Source of the DNA: Zoogloea sp044344315
GTDB lineage: Bacteria; Pseudomonadota; Gammaproteobacteria; Burkholderiales; Rhodocyclaceae
Length of the DNA stretch: 24,602 nucleotides
Assembly (NCBI RefSeq): GCF_044344315.1
Contig: NZ_JBIJDC010000068.1
Location: forward strand, 1-24,602
Direction: 5' to 3'
This document shows positions 1 through 7,259 of this stretch, piece after piece; within the stretch, counting starts at the first letter, position 1, and every line of letters starts with the position of its first letter. The notes under the pieces are model-generated. The model saw only the letters and a program-made list of their open reading frames with translations, was not told the origin of the DNA and searched no databases. Both the position numbers and the translations under genes were made by a program.

Positions 1-51
1 GCAGTCCGCAGCAAAATATCATGTATCCCGCGCGCCTGCATCGAAACCCGC

Positions 52-80
52 GGATCCCGCCACCGTCGGGGGCGGGATCC
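52..80. repeat. 10-bp perfect inverted repeat downstream of the secF terminator
   Basis: GGATCCCGCC at 52-61 is exactly repeated in inverted orientation as GGCGGGATCC at 71-80, with a 9-base spacer. It lies just past the secF terminator in the transcription direction of secF. Neither strand has a T-run after the stem, so it does not look like an intrinsic terminator by itself. Its role is unknown. The rest of 1-83 shows no gene I can support. Confidence 0.5.
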
Positions 81-83
81 GCC

Positions 84-112
84 AAAAAAAGGGCTGCCGA
101 TTGGCAGCCCTT
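84..112 (-). terminator. Rho-independent terminator of yajC-secD-secF
   Basis: Read on the minus strand, an 8-bp perfect GC-rich stem (GGGCTGCC/GGCAGCCC, plus-strand positions 91-98 and 103-110) with a 4-base loop is followed directly by seven T residues (plus-strand A run 84-90). It lies about 20 bases past the secF stop codon. On the plus strand the stem is not followed by a T-run, so it acts in the minus direction only. Confidence 0.93.
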
Positions 113-130
113 CTGGCTTGAGGCCGATGC

Positions 131-1063
131 TCAGACGACGGCTTCTTCCTTTTCCTTCTTCACCTGCATGAACTGCTCCCGCGACACACCCAGCCACATA
201 ACCAGCGGACTGGCCACGAGTACCGAGGAGTAGATGCCGAAGCAGATGCCGATGGTCAGGGCCAGGGAGAAGTAGTACAGCGTCTCACCACCGAACAGCA
301 GCATGGACAGCACCATGATCTGGGTGCTGCCGTGGGTGATGATGGTCCGGCTGATGGTGCTGGTGATGGCGTGGTCCAGCACCTCGGGGGTGGTGAGGCC
401 GCGCTTCTTCTTGAAGGTTTCGCGGACTCGGTCGAAGACCACGACCGACTCATTGACCGAGTAACCCAGCACGGCCAGGGTGGCAGCCAGCACAGGCAAC
501 GAGAACTCCCACTGGAACAGGGAGAAGAAGCCCAGGATGATGATCACGTCGTGGAGGTTGGCGATGATGGCCGACACTGCAAAGCGCCATTCAAAACGCA
601 TCGCCAGGTAGGCCACGATGCCGCCGATGACCAGCAGCAGTGCCATGGCTCCGTCCGACGCGAGCTCCTTGCCGACCTGGGGGCCGACGAATTCCACGCG
701 GCGCATCTCGGCTTTCGGGCCTTCGATGGAGGCGAGGTTGGCCATGACCTTCTCGCTGACCTTGCCGGTCTCCATGCCCTCCCGGTTGGGCAGGCGGATC
801 AGGACGTCCCGGGCACTGCCGAAATTCTGCACCTGGGCGTCCTGGTAGCCGTCCTTGGCCAGGGATTCACGCAGCTTTTCGAGGTTGGGCGCTTCGCTGT
901 AGCTGACCTCCATCAGGGTGCCGCCGGTAAACTCGACGCTGAAATGCAGCCCCTTGGTGGCCAGGAAGAAGACCGCGAGCAGAAAGGTGACCAACGAAAT
1001 GACGTTGAACACCAGCGCGTGCTTCATGAACGGGATGTCTTTGCGGATGCGGAAAAATTCCAT
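131..1063 (-). CDS. secF: Protein translocase subunit SecF
   Basis: SecF is an inner-membrane RND-like subunit. With SecD it uses the proton gradient to help pull preproteins through SecYEG on the periplasmic side. The 310-aa length is normal. A first membrane helix lies at about residues 14-35, followed by the conserved FTGGT (45-49), a periplasmic domain (about 50-125), then VGPQVG (126-131) and the five-helix C-terminal bundle. The SecD/SecF signature YSVNESVVVFDRVRE sits at 201-215 in the proton-relay region. The start MEFFRIRKDIPF fits the family, although the Shine-Dalgarno is weak. It begins 33 bases after the secD stop, on the same strand, and is the last gene before a strong terminator, so it is the promoter-distal gene of the yajC-secD-secF operon. 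Confidence 0.97.
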   Translation of the reverse strand: MEFFRIRKDIPFMKHALVFNVISLVTFLLAVFFLATKGLHFSVEFTGGTLMEVSYSEAPNLEKLRESLAKDGYQDAQVQNFGSARDVLIRLPNREGMETGKVSEKVMANLASIEGPKAEMRRVEFVGPQVGKELASDGAMALLLVIGGIVAYLAMRFEWRFAVSAIIANLHDVIIILGFFSLFQWEFSLPVLAATLAVLGYSVNESVVVFDRVRETFKKKRGLTTPEVLDHAITSTISRTIITHGSTQIMVLSMLLFGGETLYYFSLALTIGICFGIYSSVLVASPLVMWLGVSREQFMQVKKEKEEAVV

Positions 1064-1096
1064 GATGGCGGGTCCGTTTCTCTTTCTTTGCGCGCC

Positions 1097-2956
1097 TTAG
1101 TTGCCGGGTTTCCAGATCTGGCCAATGGCCAGTTTCTCGAGCTTGCGCTTCTTGCCGTAGATCAGATTGACCAGGCCACGGGATACGAGGATGGCACTGA
1201 ACATGGAGGTCAGGATGCCCAGGCAGTGGACAACGGCAAAGCCGCGCACCGGGCCCGAGCCGAACACCAGCAGGGCGACGCCAGCGATCAGCGTGGTGAC
1301 GTTGGAGTCGAGAATGGTGTCGAAGGCCCGGTCATAGCCGGCGGTGATGGCGGCCTGGGGACTGGAGCCGTTACGCAGTTCTTCGCGGATACGCTCGTTG
1401 ATCAGCACGTTGGCGTCGATGGCCATACCCAGGGTCAGCGCGATGGCGGCGATGCCGGGCAGGGTCAGCGTGGCCTGCAGCAGGGACAGGAGGGCGATCA
1501 GCAGCAGCAGGTTGGAGGCCAGGGCCACCACCGAAACCAGACCGAAAAGCATGTAATAGGCGCACATGAAGACGCCGATTGCCACGAAGCCCCACAGCGT
1601 GGAGTGGAAGCCCTTGCTGATGTTCTCTGCACCAAGGCTCGGGCCGATGGTGCGCTCCTCGATGATCTCCATCGGGGCGGCCAGGGAGCCTGCCCGCAGC
1701 AGCAGGGCCGTGTCCGTGGCTTCTTCGGAGCTCATACGCCCGGAGATCTGCACTCGCCCGCCACCGATCTCGCCGCGAATGACGGGAGCGGTGACGACTT
1801 CACCCTTACCCTTTTCGATGAGCAGGATGGCCATGCGCTTGTTTACGTTCTCGCGGGTGACGTCCTTGAAGATACGGGCGCCGGCGGAGTCCAGGGTGAG
1901 GTGGACCGCAGCTTCCTGAGTCTGGCCGTCAAAGCCGGGCTGGGCGTCAGTCAGGCGCTCCCCGGTCAGGACGACCTGCTTCTTGACCAGCAGCGGGCGG
2001 CCTTCGCGGTCGTTGTAAACCTCGGTTCCCGGGGGGACGGCACCCGTGACGGCTGCCTCCAGGGCACCTGGGGTGTCGTCTACCATGCGGATTTCGAGGG
2101 TGGCCGTGCGGCCGAGAATATCCTTGGCCTTGGCGACATCCTGCACGCCGGGAAGCTGCACGACGATGCGGTCGACGCCTTGCTGCTGAATGACCGGCTC
2201 GGCGACGCCCAGTTCGTTGATACGGTTGTGCAGGGTGGTGATGTTCTGCTTGAGGGCAAATTCCTGGATGGACTTCTGGGCCAGCGGGGTGAGCGTTGCC
2301 GTGACCTTGAAGTCGGCACCGTCCTGGCCCTCCGTCAACAGCAGGTCGTTGGTGCCGGCAGTGATCACGGCACGGGCGCGGGTCTGGGACTCGGCATCCC
2401 GGAACCGGATCACGACGTTCTGGCCTTCGCGGGTAATGCCCGCATGGCGCACATTCTTGTCACGCAGCAGGGTGCGCAGGTCGCCGGTAGTGGCATCGAG
2501 GCGCTTGGTGACTGCGCCCTTCATGTCCACCTGGAGCAGGAAATGCACACCCCCGCGCAGATCCAGGCCCAGGTACATGGGCAGGGCGCCAATGTTGGTG
2601 AGCCACTGGGGGCTGGCGGAGAGCAGATTGAGGGCGACCACGTAGGAGGGGTCGGCAGCATCCGGATTGAAGGCCCTTTCGATGGCGTCCTTGGCCTTCA
2701 GCTGGGTGTCCGTATCGCGGAAGCGGACGCGCACGCTGTTGAAATCGGAGAACAGGCCGTCATGCTGGATGCCAACTGCAGCGAGGCTTTCCTCGACGCG
2801 TTTCTGGGTGGCACTGGCGTCCAGTTTGAGAGTGGCCTTGCCGCTGGAGACCTGGACGGCGGGCACCTCCCCGTAGAAGTTCGGCAGGGTGTAGATCAGA
2901 CCCCACAGCAGGACGAGCCCGATGAGGAGATTTTTCCAGAGAGGATAGCGGTTCAT
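1097..2956 (-). CDS. secD: Protein translocase subunit SecD
   Basis: SecD is the partner of SecF in the Sec holotranslocon and carries the large periplasmic domain that binds emerging substrates. The 619-aa protein starts MNRYPLWKNLL, the usual family start. An upstream in-frame ATG at 3088 would add 44 proline/serine-rich residues overlapping yajC and is rejected. Helix 1 is at about residues 9-25. The diagnostic LGLDLRGG is at 129-136. A long P1 region follows, and the C-terminal six-helix RND bundle contains GMAIDANVLINERI. The stretch before the ATG is pyrimidine-rich (CTCTCCTTCCC) and has no Shine-Dalgarno, which is unusual for an essential export gene; translation may depend on coupling with yajC, 73 bases upstream. 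Confidence 0.97.
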   Translation of the reverse strand: MNRYPLWKNLLIGLVLLWGLIYTLPNFYGEVPAVQVSSGKATLKLDASATQKRVEESLAAVGIQHDGLFSDFNSVRVRFRDTDTQLKAKDAIERAFNPDAADPSYVVALNLLSASPQWLTNIGALPMYLGLDLRGGVHFLLQVDMKGAVTKRLDATTGDLRTLLRDKNVRHAGITREGQNVVIRFRDAESQTRARAVITAGTNDLLLTEGQDGADFKVTATLTPLAQKSIQEFALKQNITTLHNRINELGVAEPVIQQQGVDRIVVQLPGVQDVAKAKDILGRTATLEIRMVDDTPGALEAAVTGAVPPGTEVYNDREGRPLLVKKQVVLTGERLTDAQPGFDGQTQEAAVHLTLDSAGARIFKDVTRENVNKRMAILLIEKGKGEVVTAPVIRGEIGGGRVQISGRMSSEEATDTALLLRAGSLAAPMEIIEERTIGPSLGAENISKGFHSTLWGFVAIGVFMCAYYMLFGLVSVVALASNLLLLIALLSLLQATLTLPGIAAIALTLGMAIDANVLINERIREELRNGSSPQAAITAGYDRAFDTILDSNVTTLIAGVALLVFGSGPVRGFAVVHCLGILTSMFSAILVSRGLVNLIYGKKRKLEKLAIGQIWKPGN

Positions 2957-3029
2957 GGTCTGGCGGGAAGGAGAGAAAACGGGCGCGACGGCGGTGGAAA
3001 CCGGTGCGGGCGCACCGGTTGAGGGCCGG

Positions 3030-3362
3030 TCAGATCGACTTGAGGGTGCCCTTGGGCAACACGGCGCCGATGGCCTGCTTTTGAACAACGATCTGGGTGT
3101 TGGCGGCGACTTCGACGGTCACATAGGCGTCACTGATGGCCACGACCTTGCCCACGATGCCACCACCGGTCAGGACCTCGTCGTTCTTCTGCAGACCTTC
3201 GAGGAGTGCCTTATGTTCCTTGGCGCGCTTCATTTGCGGGCGAATCATCAGGAACCACAGCACGCCGAACATGAAAATCATCGGCAGGATGCCGGTCAGA
3301 CCGCCCAGGGGGTCTTGAGCGGCAGCCGGTGCGGCTTGGGCAAAGGCGTTGGAAATCAGCAC
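3030..3362 (-). CDS. yajC: Sec translocon accessory protein YajC
   Basis: YajC is a small single-span inner-membrane protein that co-purifies with SecD-SecF and SecYEG. I take the GTG at 3362 as start (110 aa) because CCGGAG lies six bases upstream (3369-3374). The TTG six codons further upstream would place this Shine-Dalgarno inside the gene. The protein begins LISNAFAQAAPAAAQ. It has one hydrophobic helix at about residues 22-42 ending in the family-typical MIRPQMKRAKEH, then a short cytoplasmic beta-rich domain (LLEGLQKNDEVLTGGGIVGKV). It is first in the operon yajC-secD-secF. In many proteobacteria tgt (and queA) lies directly upstream, but here the upstream neighbour is an unrelated small gene with its own terminator, and yajC has its own promoter. 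Confidence 0.96.
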   Translation of the reverse strand: MLISNAFAQAAPAAAQDPLGGLTGILPMIFMFGVLWFLMIRPQMKRAKEHKALLEGLQKNDEVLTGGGIVGKVVAISDAYVTVEVAANTQIVVQKQAIGAVLPKGTLKSI

Positions 3363-3395
3363 ATTAAACTCCGGAGTCAAGATACAAAGTCCCGG

Positions 3396-3404
3396 ATTAT
3401 AGCA
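3396..3404 (-). promoter_or_regulatory. Extended -10 promoter of yajC-secD-secF
   Basis: The minus strand reads TGCTATAAT, a perfect -10 hexamer (3396-3401) with the TGn extension. I see no good -35 box 16-18 bases upstream, as is usual for extended -10 promoters. The predicted transcript start near 3389 gives a leader of about 27 bases containing the CCGGAG ribosome site and the GTG start. The promoter lies between the neighbouring gene's terminator and yajC, so the sec operon is independently transcribed. Confidence 0.75.
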
Positions 3405-3451
3405 GTACCCGGCGGGTGACCTTCGAGCGGCTGTTGCGGGCGGAGCGCACG

Positions 3452-3485
3452 AAAAAAAGCGGCGTCTGCCTTGCGACAGACGCCG
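3452..3485 (-). terminator. Rho-independent terminator of the small gene 3558-3884
   Basis: A 9-bp perfect stem (CGGCGTCTG at 3460-3468 pairs with CAGACGCCG at 3477-3485) with an 8-base loop is followed on the minus strand by seven T residues (plus-strand A run 3452-3458). It ends the transcript of the 108-aa gene about 75 bases past its stop and separates it from the sec operon promoter. Confidence 0.9.
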
Positions 3486-3527
3486 TCAAATCTCCACGAG
3501 GGAGAGGAGGGAGAAAAACCCGGTTGA

Positions 3528-3549
3528 GCCGACGCCGTTGGCGCTCGGC
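3528..3549 (-). other. Hairpin in the 3' untranslated region of the small gene
   Basis: GCCGA-CGCC-GTT-GGCG-C-TCGGC can fold into a stem of nine pairs with one bulged base and a three-base loop, starting 8 bases after the stop of the 108-aa gene. On the minus strand a short T-run (GTTTTTC) follows only after about nine more bases, so it is a poor terminator. It could stabilise the 3' end of the mRNA. Folding is by eye only. Confidence 0.4.
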
Positions 3550-3557
3550 AGGCGCGG

Positions 3558-3884
3558 TCAGGCAGCCTTGTTCATCTGGTTGCAGAAGCGCTGCCAGTTG
3601 GCAGACATTGCAGAAAATACTTGCTCTGCAGCGAGCAGGGGCATCAGGCCCATGCGGTGCTGGGTGCGCATGAAGGTTTCAACGTGCGGGGTGCACAGCG
3701 TGCTTTGCTCATCGGCAAGCAGTTCCAGGAAGCGGGTTTCGGCCGCACCCCAGAACTCGGAGGTGCCCACCCAGCCGGTGTCGGCAGTGGCTTCACGCAG
3801 GGCCTTGCGCCAGAGGGCTTCGGCGCGTTCGATGGGGACGCCGGCTTTGCGGGCGTGCCAGTGTAGTAGTTTCGGTGCTTTCAT
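3558..3884 (-). CDS. Conserved-looking small helical protein, function unknown
   Basis: This 108-aa protein is predicted mostly alpha-helical and soluble, without signal peptide or membrane segment. It has a basic N-terminus (MKAPKLLHWHARKAG), an acidic/alanine-rich middle with aromatic residues (ALWRKALREA, SEFWGAAETRFLELL) and a C-terminal amphipathic helix ending in WQRFCNQMNKAA. AGGAG lies nine bases before the ATG, and a strong terminator follows, so it is a monocistronic, well-defined gene. I cannot assign a family. The amphipathic C-terminal half and the TGC-N3-GCA palindrome upstream (4033-4041) would fit a polyhydroxyalkanoate granule-associated (phasin-like) or PHA-regulated protein. 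That is an inference from context only, and the length is shorter than typical phasins. Confidence 0.85.
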   Translation of the reverse strand: MKAPKLLHWHARKAGVPIERAEALWRKALREATADTGWVGTSEFWGAAETRFLELLADEQSTLCTPHVETFMRTQHRMGLMPLLAAEQVFSAMSANWQRFCNQMNKAA

Positions 3885-4024
3885 TTGCTGTTACTCCTGT
3901 ATTTGGGGCATCAAACATGTGGGCTGATCCATGTGTTCGTTTCAAGACGGTTTTGGTGCGATGCAAAATCGTTTTTCTACGAATTTTTCCGTTGTTTACG
4001 CGGTTGGTCAGCCTCTATTGAATC

Positions 4025-4044
4025 TTGTTTGTTGCATTGCACAA
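4025..4044 (-). promoter_or_regulatory. Palindromic operator-like element, possibly PhaR-type, overlapping a promoter
   Basis: The plus strand holds TTGTTGCATTGCACAA (4029-4044), with the symmetric core TGC-ATT-GCA at 4033-4041. Its position is about 150 bases upstream of the 108-aa gene. Read on the minus strand it supplies TTGTGC as a possible -35, followed 16 bases later by TTCAAT as a weak -10, so a bound protein would block this promoter. A TGC-N3-GCA core is the kind of site described for the PHA-responsive repressor PhaR. The assignment is inference. Confidence 0.3.
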
Positions 4045-4179
4045 TTTCAGTTTAGGTACTTGCGGTGTTGACTGCAAGGCTCTTTTCAATTTCTTTCAAG
4101 TAATCCGTCACGGCAGCGGAGCCTTTTCGCAACACAGCCCTCCGGCAGGGCCGGGTCATCTGATCCGGGGCGCTGGCGG

Positions 4180-4185
4180 TAGAAT
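4180..4185 (+). promoter_or_regulatory. Probable -10 box of uvrD
   Basis: TAGAAT at 4180-4185 would start transcription near 4192, about 25 bases before the uvrD ATG. No convincing -35 is seen at 16-18 bases spacing. The same hexamer occurs upstream of both minus-strand GGDEF genes, which suggests a local preference. It argues against the in-frame ATG at 4184, which lies within the box. Confidence 0.4.
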
Positions 4186-4216
4186 GTGGCGCTTCGCCGT
4201 ATTCCGTGTTGCATCC

Positions 4217-6439
4217 ATGTCCCAGCTCCTTGATCACCTCAATCCCGAACAGCTCGCTGCGGTGACGCTGCCACCCCGGCATGCACTGATCCTGGCGGGA
4301 GCCGGCTCCGGCAAGACCCGGGTGCTCATCACCCGGATCGCCTGGCTGTTGCAGAACGGCCACTGCAGCCCCCAGGGGATTTTGGCGGTCACCTTTACCA
4401 ACAAGGCGGCCAAGGAGATGCTCACGCGGCTTTCGGCCATGTTTCCGATCAACACCCGCGGGATGTGGATCGGCACCTTTCATGGCTTGTGCAACCGTTT
4501 TTTGCGCGCACATCACCGGGAAGCTGGCCTGCCCCAGTTGTTCCAGATCCTGGATACGGGTGACCAGCTCGCATCGATCAAGCGTCTGCTGAAAACGCTC
4601 AACGTGGATGACGAGAAATTCCCGCCCCGTGATCTGCAGCACTTTATCAACGGCCAAAAGGAAGCGGGCTTGAGGCCGGCCGCGGTGGAAGCATGGGACG
4701 ACTACAGCCGCCGCCGGGTCGAGCTTTACATGGAGTATGAGGCACAGTGCCAGCGCGAGGCAGTTGTGGATTTCCCCGAGTTGTTGCTGCGCAGCTACGA
4801 GTTGCTGGAGCGCAATGAGCCGATCCGGCGGCATTACCAAGCACGCTTCCGTCACATCCTGGTGGATGAGTTTCAGGACACCAATGTGCTCCAGTACCGC
4901 TGGCTGGGCCTGCTGGCCGGCAAGGGCGAGGAGGGGGGGGCCAGCCTGTTCTGCGTGGGCGATGATGACCAGTCCATCTACCGCTTCCGTGGCGCCGAGA
5001 TCGGCAACATGCGGGATTTCGAGCGGGATTTCCATGTTGAGAGCGTCATCCGCCTTGAGCAGAACTACCGCTCCCACGGCAACATCCTGGATGCGGCCAA
5101 CGCGCTGATTGCCAACAACAGCAAACGTCTTGGCAAGAACTTATGGACCGACCGCGGGGCGGGGGAGCCGATCCGTGTCTACGAGGCTTTCACCGATACG
5201 GACGAGGCCCGCTGGATTGTCGAGGAGATCCAGTCGCTGGTCCGCGATGGCGCCAGCCGTGCTGATATTGCCCTCTTGTACCGCTCGAATGCGCAGTCGC
5301 GGGTGCTGGAGCATCAGCTTTTTTCCAGCGGCATTGCCTACCGGGTGTACGGTGGCCTGCGCTTCTTCGAACGTCAGGAGGTCAAGCATGCCCTGGCCTA
5401 CCTGCGTCTTATCGCCAATTCCGATGACGATACCGCGTTCACCCGGGTCGTCAATTTTCCCACCCGCGGCATCGGCGCCCGATCCCTTGAGGCCTTGCAG
5501 GACGCTGCGCGTACCTGGAACACGCCCCTTTACCAGACGGTGCCCCACCTCTCCGGCAAGCCGGGCTCATCCCTGGCCCAGTTTGTGGTGCTGATCGAGC
5601 GCCTACGCAGCGAAACGAGGAATCTTCCGCTGCATGAGATGGTGGAGCACGTGATTGAGGTGTCTGGCCTGCGTGCCCATTACAAGGCGGAAAAGGAAGG
5701 GCAGGAGCGGCTCGAGAACCTGGATGAGCTGATCAATGCCGCGGCCAACTTCAGTGCGGAGGTCGGTGCCGGCCAGGCCCCCGGGGATGTGCCGTCGGGC
5801 GTCGAATCGGTGCTGGCCGAGTTTCTCGCTCATGCGTCCCTGGAGGCGGGCGATCATCAGGCTGATGCGGGCACGGAGGCCGTCCAGCTGATGACGGTTC
5901 ATGCGGCCAAGGGGCTCGAGTTCGACGTGGTATTCCTGTCCGGTCTCGAAGAAGGTCTGTTTCCCCACGAGAACAGCGCCCAGGAGGCGGACGGGCTGGA
6001 GGAGGAGCGGCGCCTCATGTATGTGGCGGTAACCCGGGCCCGTCAGCGTCTGTATCTGAGTTTCACCCAGAGCCGCATGCTGCATGGACAGGTGCGTTAC
6101 AACCTGCGCTCCCGTTTTCTGGAGGAGATTCCGGAGGGGCTGACCAAGTGGCTGACGCCGCCCAATCCGCGTCGCAGCTTCGTGTCGGAGCCGTCGGCGC
6201 GCTATTACAACCCGGGTGCCTCAAAGCCGGCGATGGCCAGCATGCCGCCAGCCCCGCCGATGAAATCCCGCGATCTGGGGGGCTTGCGGATTGGTCAGAA
6301 TGTGCAGCATGCGCGTTTTGGCGACGGTGTCATCATCGCCGCCGAGGGCAGCGGCAACGACGCGCGGGTTCATGTGAAGTTTGCCGAGGCGGGTAGCAAG
6401 TGGCTGATGCTGGCGGTGGCGAAGCTCACGCCTGTTTAG
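4217..6439 (+). CDS. uvrD: DNA helicase II, UvrD
   Basis: UvrD is a superfamily 1A 3'-5' helicase that removes the UvrC-incised strand in nucleotide excision repair, unwinds during mismatch repair and dismantles RecA filaments. The 740-aa protein from ATG 4217 begins MSQLLDHLNPEQ, the family start. Walker A AGAGSGKT is at residues 27-34, motif Ia is TFTNKAAKEM, motif II VDEFQDTN, motif III GDDDQSIYRFRGA, motif V TVHAAKGLEFD, and motif VI RRLMYVAVTRARQ. The C-terminus (GLRIGQNVQHARFGDGVI...KWLMLAVAKL) is the Tudor-like domain of UvrD/PcrA rather than Rep. There is no clear Shine-Dalgarno. Codons at 4931-4943 contain an eight-G run. It is convergent with the ParA gene; I see no good terminator in the 49-base gap. 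Confidence 0.96.
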   Translation: MSQLLDHLNPEQLAAVTLPPRHALILAGAGSGKTRVLITRIAWLLQNGHCSPQGILAVTFTNKAAKEMLTRLSAMFPINTRGMWIGTFHGLCNRFLRAHHREAGLPQLFQILDTGDQLASIKRLLKTLNVDDEKFPPRDLQHFINGQKEAGLRPAAVEAWDDYSRRRVELYMEYEAQCQREAVVDFPELLLRSYELLERNEPIRRHYQARFRHILVDEFQDTNVLQYRWLGLLAGKGEEGGASLFCVGDDDQSIYRFRGAEIGNMRDFERDFHVESVIRLEQNYRSHGNILDAANALIANNSKRLGKNLWTDRGAGEPIRVYEAFTDTDEARWIVEEIQSLVRDGASRADIALLYRSNAQSRVLEHQLFSSGIAYRVYGGLRFFERQEVKHALAYLRLIANSDDDTAFTRVVNFPTRGIGARSLEALQDAARTWNTPLYQTVPHLSGKPGSSLAQFVVLIERLRSETRNLPLHEMVEHVIEVSGLRAHYKAEKEGQERLENLDELINAAANFSAEVGAGQAPGDVPSGVESVLAEFLAHASLEAGDHQADAGTEAVQLMTVHAAKGLEFDVVFLSGLEEGLFPHENSAQEADGLEEERRLMYVAVTRARQRLYLSFTQSRMLHGQVRYNLRSRFLEEIPEGLTKWLTPPNPRRSFVSEPSARYYNPGASKPAMASMPPAPPMKSRDLGGLRIGQNVQHARFGDGVIIAAEGSGNDARVHVKFAEAGSKWLMLAVAKLTPV

Positions 6440-6488
6440 CCGGAGTGGCCTCTTCGGGTCTTCATGTCCGGCCCGGCGGCGTCATCCA

Positions 6489-7259
6489 TCACGACTGGCG
6501 CAGTTCGTCATGCAAGGCTACGAATTCCTGGGCCAGCTTGTGCTTCGGGTCAAGGTGGATCATGGGTTTGGCCTGTTCGTGGCTTTCGCGGATCCTGATC
6601 GAGCTTGACAGGTAGGTCCTGAACAGCGGAAGACCTTCTGCAATCAGCTCCTGCACCAGTTTCTGGGGCAGGCTGGCGCGGGGCTGGAACTGGTTGACCA
6701 CGATGCCCTCGACTTCGAGCTCACGGTTGTGGTCGGCCCGGATTTCCTGAACGTTTTCCATCAGCGCGTACAGTGCGCGACGGGAGAAGTCGTCGCAGTC
6801 GAAGGGGATCAGGCACAGGCGGGTGGCGATCAGGGCCGAGCGGGTGTAAAAGTTGAGGGCCGGTGGGGTGTCGATAAAAACCGCATCGTAGTCGTCAGCC
6901 AGTTCGTCGAGGGCGTCGCGCAGCTTGAAGATCTTGTAGCGGGACTCCAGCTTCCCCTGGAGCTCTTCCAGGCTGGGGTGGGAGGGCATGATCGAGAGGT
7001 TGGCGAAGGGCGTCGGGTGAACGAACTCGGCGGTCTTCTTGGGGCTGAACTTGAAGGACAGGGTTTGCTCGAAGAGGCCGGCCAGTGTGTCGTCACCATT
7101 CTCTGCCGCGTCGCCCAACAGATAGTGGGTGGAGTTGCCCTGGGGGTCCAGGTCGACAACCAGGGTGCGCAGGCCCTTGTGGGCGCTGATCGCAGCCAGG
7201 TTGCAGGTGATCGTGGACTTGCCCACCCCGCCCTTTTGGTTGAATACAACGCGTCGCAT
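6489..7259 (-). CDS. Orphan ParA/MinD-family ATPase
   Basis: This is a 256-aa P-loop ATPase of the ParA/MinD/Soj type, which typically forms ATP-dependent dimers that position chromosomes, plasmids or large protein assemblies on the nucleoid or membrane. The deviant Walker A KGGVGKST is at residues 9-16 with the signature lysine K9. The A' motif DLDPQGN is at 36-42, and Walker B FIDTPP at 128-133. The start at 7259 is chosen because GGGAG lies five bases upstream (7265-7269) and it gives the normal MRRVVFNQKGG beginning; an ATG at 7313 would add 18 unconserved residues. There is no parB-like gene next to it and no visible C-terminal amphipathic membrane helix of MinD type. Cargo is unknown; a chromosomal segregation role is less likely than cargo positioning. 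Confidence 0.9.
   Translation of the reverse strand: MRRVVFNQKGGVGKSTITCNLAAISAHKGLRTLVVDLDPQGNSTHYLLGDAAENGDDTLAGLFEQTLSFKFSPKKTAEFVHPTPFANLSIMPSHPSLEELQGKLESRYKIFKLRDALDELADDYDAVFIDTPPALNFYTRSALIATRLCLIPFDCDDFSRRALYALMENVQEIRADHNRELEVEGIVVNQFQPRASLPQKLVQELIAEGLPLFRTYLSSSIRIRESHEQAKPMIHLDPKHKLAQEFVALHDELRQS

Larger units (their letters stand above)
3885..4216. other. Divergent intergenic region between the small gene and uvrD
   Basis: This 332-base region is noticeably more AT-rich than its surroundings, especially 3935-4050, with T-runs and no supportable ORF. It carries the leader and probable promoter of the minus-strand small gene, including the palindromic element at 4025-4044, and near its right end the -10-like box of uvrD. 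The in-frame extension of uvrD into this region (from 4025) has no family-like sequence and is not coding in my view. Confidence 0.6.

Noticed and set aside
52..80. Perfect inverted repeat considered as a terminator
   Set aside because: No T-run follows on either strand; kept only as a repeat.
332..3022. An 896-codon plus-strand open frame across secF and secD
   Set aside because: It is exactly antisense to two clearly conserved genes, has the Gly/Gln/His/Asp-rich composition typical of shadows of high-GC genes, and shows no domain.
2957..3088. 44-residue N-terminal extension of SecD
   Set aside because: It overlaps yajC, is proline/serine-rich and unlike SecD; the standard MNRYPLWKN start is at 2956.
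4025..4216. 64-residue N-terminal extension of UvrD
   Set aside because: Not family-like, lies in AT-rich intergenic DNA, and the -10 box at 4180 falls inside it.
6440..6488. GCCGGA...TCCGGC pair between uvrD and the ParA gene, considered as a bidirectional terminator
   Set aside because: Six-pair stem with a 22-base loop and no T-run.
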